NCBI GenBank assembly: GCA_032622095.1
Contig: CP136066.1
Coordinates: forward strand, 11,121,784 to 11,185,783
Source of the DNA: Siphonodentalium dalli
Lineage: Eukaryota; Mollusca; Scaphopoda; Gadilida; Siphonodentaliidae
Length of the DNA: 64,000 nt
Direction: 5' to 3'
Shown: positions 58,912-64,000 of the stretch, one piece after another
How the letters are laid out: every line of letters starts with the position of its first letter
Position numbering within the stretch: the first letter of the stretch is position 1
Made by a program: the position numbers and the translations under genes
Notes under the pieces: model-generated
The model's input: the letters and a program-made list of their open reading frames with translations, nothing else
What the model was told of the DNA's origin: nothing
Database searches by the model: none

Positions 58912-59872
58912 ACTAATTCAAAACAAACTCGTAATTTCATTCGCTCGTTATACAAATACATAAATTGTCAACCAGTCATCAATAATTATAATCACATAAT
59001 TTATATTCTGTCTTTCTTTTGTGAATATAATGACTCAAATGATTAAAATGTTGGGAACTATTTTTTTTCTCGCCGATGTTACGACGAGCAGTACAATGGA
59101 TTTCCTTGGCAACCGTTCATTTTAAATTTAAAGGGAAACAGCTGAAAGTGTATCGCTCTGAAGTTTGAATTTTCGTTTGTCGGCTTCGAGCTTTGACAAT
59201 CCTCCATCAATGTTCTAGGCGAAAACATCGATAGAAATTTAAAGCCAAGCTCCAAATGTCCAAGATGAAAACTAGAATTGTGTTTTGAGGCAAACAGTTT
59301 TAATAATTGAATGAAATATGTAGACAAAACTTTTACAATTCCCGTTTCCGAATTTCAGCACTTTTCGTCTTTTGTAGTTTTGACGTTTTTGATAAATTTT
59401 ATGAAACATATCGTCAGCAAATTTACAATATGTTTCGCCATTCATGTTCATGGTATTTACTATGTAATGGAGTATAACTCACCTTTGCTGAAAAAGACAT
59501 TTATATTCGCTCATGGCCACTGTAATCAGTTATGCTAATTATTATGAAATTCGAGGTGGAACTCGAGCAATGGAATTGGAGTCAAAGTCAACCATAGTAA
59601 TTAATAAGTAACGTTAATTTTGATTGGTAATTGATCAGTAATGTTAATTTTGATTGGTCAGCGACATAGAACTTCGGAAAACCGAGAAAATCACGAAGTA
59701 GGTTATTGGGTCTCCGACAACATCACGAAGTAGGTTCGTGGGTCTCCGACATCTATATTTAGTAATAAATTACCATATATACTATATATATAGTCTATTT
59801 ATAGATTTCCCGCCAAAACATCGAATAGTATAGGGTAGATCTCGCATACACGTATATGCTTATCGCTCGCGA

Positions 59873-59895
59873 ACGAGACCCCTGCGGGGTCTCGT
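59873..59895. repeat. GC-rich perfect hairpin (right arm)
   Basis: Mirror of the 37071 hairpin (ACGAGACCCC / GGGGTCTCGT), again at the edge of the 840-bp duplication. Confidence 0.6.
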
Positions 59896-59905
59896 TTCGG
59901 GCTCG

Positions 59906-60960
59906 CTATAACGTGTTGCAAACACAATTAATTTCTTTATAATCTGATAGATATCATGACGCTTAGATCATGATTGATATAAAATATTATCGTTTCAACA
60001 GTAATATTATGCATGCATGACATAGCATACATGGTACCATGCATGACTGTATACTGTCGTGGTACGAGTTATGAAACAGGAGGGGCAGCTAAAATTTCCA
60101 CACCAGTCCTGACTTAAATACCAAACCAAGGAATAGTAATTGATGTCATGATGAGTATAGACACGAAAGTCAGCAAAGAAATGTTTATAATTTGAACATG
60201 TCATGTGCCGTGAATATATCATAGAAAGCTTGTTTACGGTATATGAAACGCGGACAGTGGGTAATATCCGGGTGGGGGTGGCTGTGGATATAGTATCGTT
60301 AATTAGATAATCATAGTCAACAGTTTATTATTGGAACAGGGTAATATATAGATATTTGAAATAGGCAATATATAGAGTAATGAAACAATTTTTTAAATGT
60401 ATAGATAAAATAGGTTGTCGTTTGTTGGAGTCCGCCCCCCCCCCCCCGTGGTCCAGTCGGTATATTGGTGAGCAAGTTTGTGAGTTGCTTTCCGGGGATC
60501 GGCGCCCCCATACGCAGCGGGACTATATATCTCGGCGAAATTAAGACCCGCGCGGTCTTTCATCCACCCTTAAAATTGACAATGTCGCGCGTGGCCCAGT
60601 GGCCGGAACGACTATGAACCCTAATAAAGCAAACACAATGTTGTTTGTGAATAGGTATTAATAGGTTATCGTTAACAAAACAACTTTTTCAATGTATATA
60701 TAGAATAGGTTGTCGTTTGTCGTTTGTAAATAGGCATTAATATATTGTTAATATAACGTGTTACAAGCACAATTAATTCCTTTATAATCTGATAGGTATC
60801 ATGACGCTTAGATCATGATTGATATAAAATATTATAGTTTCAACAGTAATATTATGCATGCATGCCATAGCATGCATGGTACCATGACTGTACTGTCGTG
60901 GTACGAGTTATGAAACAGGAGGGGGTAGCTAAAATTTTCACACCAGTCCTGACTTAAATA
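59906..60960. repeat. 840-bp tandem duplication: copy 2 and start of copy 1 (right arm)
   Basis: Copy 2 runs from ATAACGTGTTGCAAACAC at about 59908 to about 60747. Copy 1 starts with ATAACGTGTTACAAGCAC at about 60748 and runs to the LINE insertion near 60961. The A-box-like TGGTCCAGTCGG (60449-60460) and B-box-like GGATCGGCGCC (60496-60506) lie on this strand. A C tract near 60434-60447 differs in length from the left arm. Confidence 0.75.
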
Positions 60961-60967
60961 CCGACTA

Positions 60968-61638
60968 ATCGCACAAATAACATTTTCCTAACAGGCGACT
61001 TCAATGCGCGTACAGCATGTTCCACTGACATCAACATTATTGATGAAAATTTCGAAGCGTTTCAATGCAATTCTGATTCCATTTTGTTTTCAGAGCAGTT
61101 ATTTTATCTGAATGTAACATGTATGCCTGTGCACAGACACAGTCAGGATCTATCCAAAAACGTATATGGGACCCAACTGCTAGATTTGTGTCGACATCAT
61201 GAATTTGTTATCTTGAATGGTAGAGCAGGTAGTGATAATGGATACGGGGCCGTAACAAGCCGAGCGGCGTCCCTTATCGACTATAGCATATGCCATGCTG
61301 CAGCACTGCCTTATATATCAGACTTCCAGGTACTTCCTTTTAATCCACTGACTTCTGATATTCATTGTGGCATTATAGCCACCTTGAAATTTAACGACAC
61401 CCGCACATGCGATAATTTTGAAGATCTATCACCTAGCTGCGAAAATAGTGTAAAAAGATGGGACCCCGAAAAACGCTTAGAATTTATCGCGAATATTAAC
61501 TACCACGACATTGACGGAATAGGGCACTTGTTAGATTTGATCAATGCAGAAGATATTAGCCCAGGCACGATAAACGAACTGACTCGTTCAATTGCCAACG
61601 TTATGACAACAGCCGCTGTGGAGACATTAGGTGTTTAA
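60968..61638 (+). pseudogene. LINE endonuclease domain fragment (right arm)
   Basis: Same content as 35328-35998: GDFNAR at 60994-61011, then LNGR, IDY and SDIH in order, ending in a stop at 61638 just past the start of the next frame. It differs from the left arm by an Ala-to-Asp change near residue 145. The frame is open upstream of its first start-like codon, so the apparent start at 61084 has no meaning. Confidence 0.8.
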
Positions 61639-62713
61639 TAATAGGAAGTCACGGCCACGCGCGTCTATCAAGACAAAACCATGGTTCAATGATGCGTGTC
61701 GTAATGCACGCAAGTTATACCGCAAAGCTACAAGAGAGAACCATAGATTGCGGTCATCCAGCTCCGATCGAGAAATGAAATCCGCTGCACGCTCTTATAA
61801 ATCAGAGATGGATAAAGCAATTAAATCGCACCGTGATCTTGTGACTTATGAAATGACGTCCATGCAGCGAAGTAATCCAAAACAATTTTGGAAAAGACTT
61901 AGGGACAGTAACTCTAACCGTATTGGTGTTACTTTAGATGACATAGCTAATTATTTTCGCGATGTCAACGCTATTAGACACGATGATGACCCTATTGTAG
62001 AGAGAACTATAAAGGAACACGTTAGCATTGATGCAATCCCTGAACTAAACATGCCAATTACCGAGTTCGAAATACAACAGTCGATTAATACTTTGAAAAA
62101 CAATAAATCATCCGGCCACGACCGCATTGTCAATGAGTATATCATTGCCTCATCCGAAGTCTTTGTCAGCATATACTGTAAGTTATTTAATATCATACTG
62201 GATACTGGTCTCATACCCGAGGTAACTGGAACGATTGTCCCTCTCTATAAAAACAAAGGAAATTTAAGTGACCCAGGTAATTATAGGCCTATAACGATCT
62301 TGAGTTGTTTTGGTAAGTTATTTACAAAGATATTGTCAAATAGGCTCACACAATATGTCGAAAAATATGAAATACTCTCAGAAAACCAGACCGGTTTCAG
62401 AAAAAATTATTCAACCCTCGACAATATATTTGTGCTGCACTTGTTGTTCGAAATTAGTAGAAAATTGAAAAAGAAACTAATATGTGCGTTTGTTGACTTC
62501 CAGAAAGCCTTTGATACCGTGTGGAGACAGGGGCTCTGGTCCAAAATTGTAAAAAGTGGAATCAATGGGAAATTGTTTAGGGTCATCGTCAACATGTATA
62601 ACCATGTGAAATCATGTGTCCGGGTAAATGGTGAGCTATCAGCTTATTTCCCCTGTTATGCGGGGGTTCGCCAAGGTGAAACTTATCCCCACTGTTGTTT
62701 TCCTTGTATTTGA
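61631..62713 (+). pseudogene. LINE reverse transcriptase, N-terminal part (right arm)
   Basis: 360 codons with the same reverse transcriptase blocks as the left arm copy, up to GVRQGE and the shared frameshift. It lacks 6 bp relative to the left arm, removing Asp-Trp after LIPE in frame, and has Ile for Asn near residue 136. The small deletion postdates the split of the arms. Confidence 0.9.
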
Positions 62714-64000
62714 ATGATTTGGAAGAATTTTTCCTTGAAAACTGCGCAGTGGGACTGAAAACTGTAGACGCGGAGATAGGTGACAAATTGAACTACCATT
62801 TGAAAATATTCATGATTCTTTACGCCGACGATACAGTTATTATGGCGGAAACACCTAAAGGGTTACAGCAACAACTCGATATTTTTGAAAAATATTGTAG
62901 TCAATGGAAATTAACAGTCAATGTGGATAAAACAAAAATATTAAATTTATCTAAAGCGAGTCTATCCAAGAAAGTCTCGTTTCTGTTTAAAGGGAAGAAA
63001 ATTGATACCGTTAACAACTTTAATTACCTTGGCATAATATTTTGTAAATCAGGGTCCTTTACGATGGCGAAAAAAACATTGGTAGAAAAAGCCACTCGTG
63101 CCATGTACTCCATAATCGGGAAATCACGCAAACACTGCCTTTCTGTTAAAAATCAACTGGACTTGTTCGATTTGCATGTTACCCCGATATTGCTATATGG
63201 TTGTGATGTATGGGGGTTTGGCAACAATGATGTTCTGGAAAAAGTCCACCGTACATTTCTTAAACACGTCCTTAAACTTAGGCCATCAACCCCTAATTAT
63301 ATGTTGTACGGGGAATGTGGAAGACTACCATTGCAGATACAGATATATACAAGAATGATGAAGTTCTGGAGTAAGATTATGAACAGTAACGGCGGTAGAT
63401 ATCAAAGGCTAATTTTCAAACTAGCACATTCGATGTTCGATATAAACGACGACAGATTCCCCTGGTTGCATAAAGTTTATAATATATTAGAAGACAACGG
63501 ACAAATACTCTATTGGCACATGGAACAGATACCGGATAGCAACCAACTTATCTCATACATGAAATGTAGTTTAATATCCCAGTTTAGAAAATCATGGGAA
63601 AAGGATTTAAATAATACGAGCCGTGGCCGCATATATAGAATTTTCAAGCACGATTTATCATTCGAAAATTATCTTGTAACACTCAACACAACAAATCGTT
63701 TCATCTTGTGTAAATTTAGAACAAGCAATCATCGACTCCCGATTGAAATATGCCGTTGGAGAAACTCCGAACAATCCCATCGTGTATGCCAACTCTGCAA
63801 ATCCGGTAAAATTGGAGACGAGTTCCACTACCTTCTCGAGTGCGAAAGCTTATCTAAAGCCAAGCGCCGTTTATTAACAATGCTATCGGACAAACGCCCC
63901 AATACAATCACTATGAGCGAACTACTTAATCAGAAAAATCCAACAAGCCTACGACGACTATGTGATTTTATTAAAATTGTTAACCGCGAACTATCGAATA
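62695..64000 (+). pseudogene. LINE reverse transcriptase catalytic and C-terminal part (right arm, partial)
   Basis: The frame contains YADD and the CX2CX9HX4C zinc knuckle as in the left arm. It runs to the last base of the window, a few bases short of the stop seen in the left arm. Confidence 0.85.

Larger units (their letters stand above)
48636..64000 (-). repeat. Palindrome, right arm (truncated by window end)
   Basis: Reverse complement of 32960-48168 with few substitutions and a handful of indels. The inner boundary is at ATGGGAGGAACTGAGG. The window ends inside the LINE, a few bases before its stop codon, so the outer boundary is unknown. Confidence 0.95.
60961..64000 (+). mobile_element. 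5'-truncated APE-type LINE (right arm, cut by window end)
   Basis: Mirror of the LINE at 32573-36005, in plus orientation. It has the same 5' truncation point after GACTTAAATACC, the same two frameshifts and only minor sequence differences. The 3' region beyond the zinc knuckle is outside the window. Confidence 0.9.

Noticed and set aside
48636-64000. Independent second set of genes and elements
   Set aside because: It is the inverted copy of 32960-48168, so its features are not independent evidence for any family's copy number.

Overview
The window looks like intergenic DNA from a marine invertebrate animal, possibly a lophotrochozoan; the exact taxon cannot be fixed from the sequence. It is AT-rich, has no long open reading frames apart from a dead retrotransposon, shows no prokaryotic gene organisation, and is dominated by transposable elements, satellites and microsatellites. 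I find no host protein-coding gene, rRNA or convincing tRNA.

Layout. (1) 1-10.8 kb: low-copy sequence with a degenerate 152-bp repeat (805-1912), an ~0.89-kb tandem duplication (5278-7190) ending in a hairpin MITE, a 1.5-kb foldback element (8365-9842) and two small hairpin elements. (2) 10829-27206: a 16.4-kb head-to-tail array of non-autonomous Helitron-like elements. Each starts 5'-TCTATTATATATTTTGGAAG (or a relative), carries TG or GTCT microsatellites near its 5' end, and ends in a short GC hairpin followed by CTAG. The order A1-A2-C-B repeats as a ~2.96-kb higher-order unit, four full times plus partial units at both ends. (3) 27.2-31.9 kb: unremarkable AT-rich DNA. (4) 32960-64000: an inverted duplication (palindrome) with ~15.2-kb arms around a 467-bp unique spacer (48169-48635). 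The right arm is cut by the window end. Each arm carries the same elements in mirrored order: a 5'-truncated, frameshifted APE-type LINE inserted into an 840-bp tandem duplication; hairpin MITEs; four Tc1/mariner-type MITEs, one nested in another at a TA site; a Helitron-like B-C pair; and a ~300-bp satellite rich in a TTTGCGAT/ATCGCAAA inverted repeat near the centre.

The arms differ by point changes and several indels, so they are either an old palindrome or two diverged haplotypes joined in inverted orientation by the assembler. The two most notable structures are this palindrome and the Helitron-like higher-order array, whose direct CTAG|TCTATT junctions are what rolling-circle read-through would leave. 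Nothing here is a functioning multi-gene system; the interest lies in repeat structure and how it arose.
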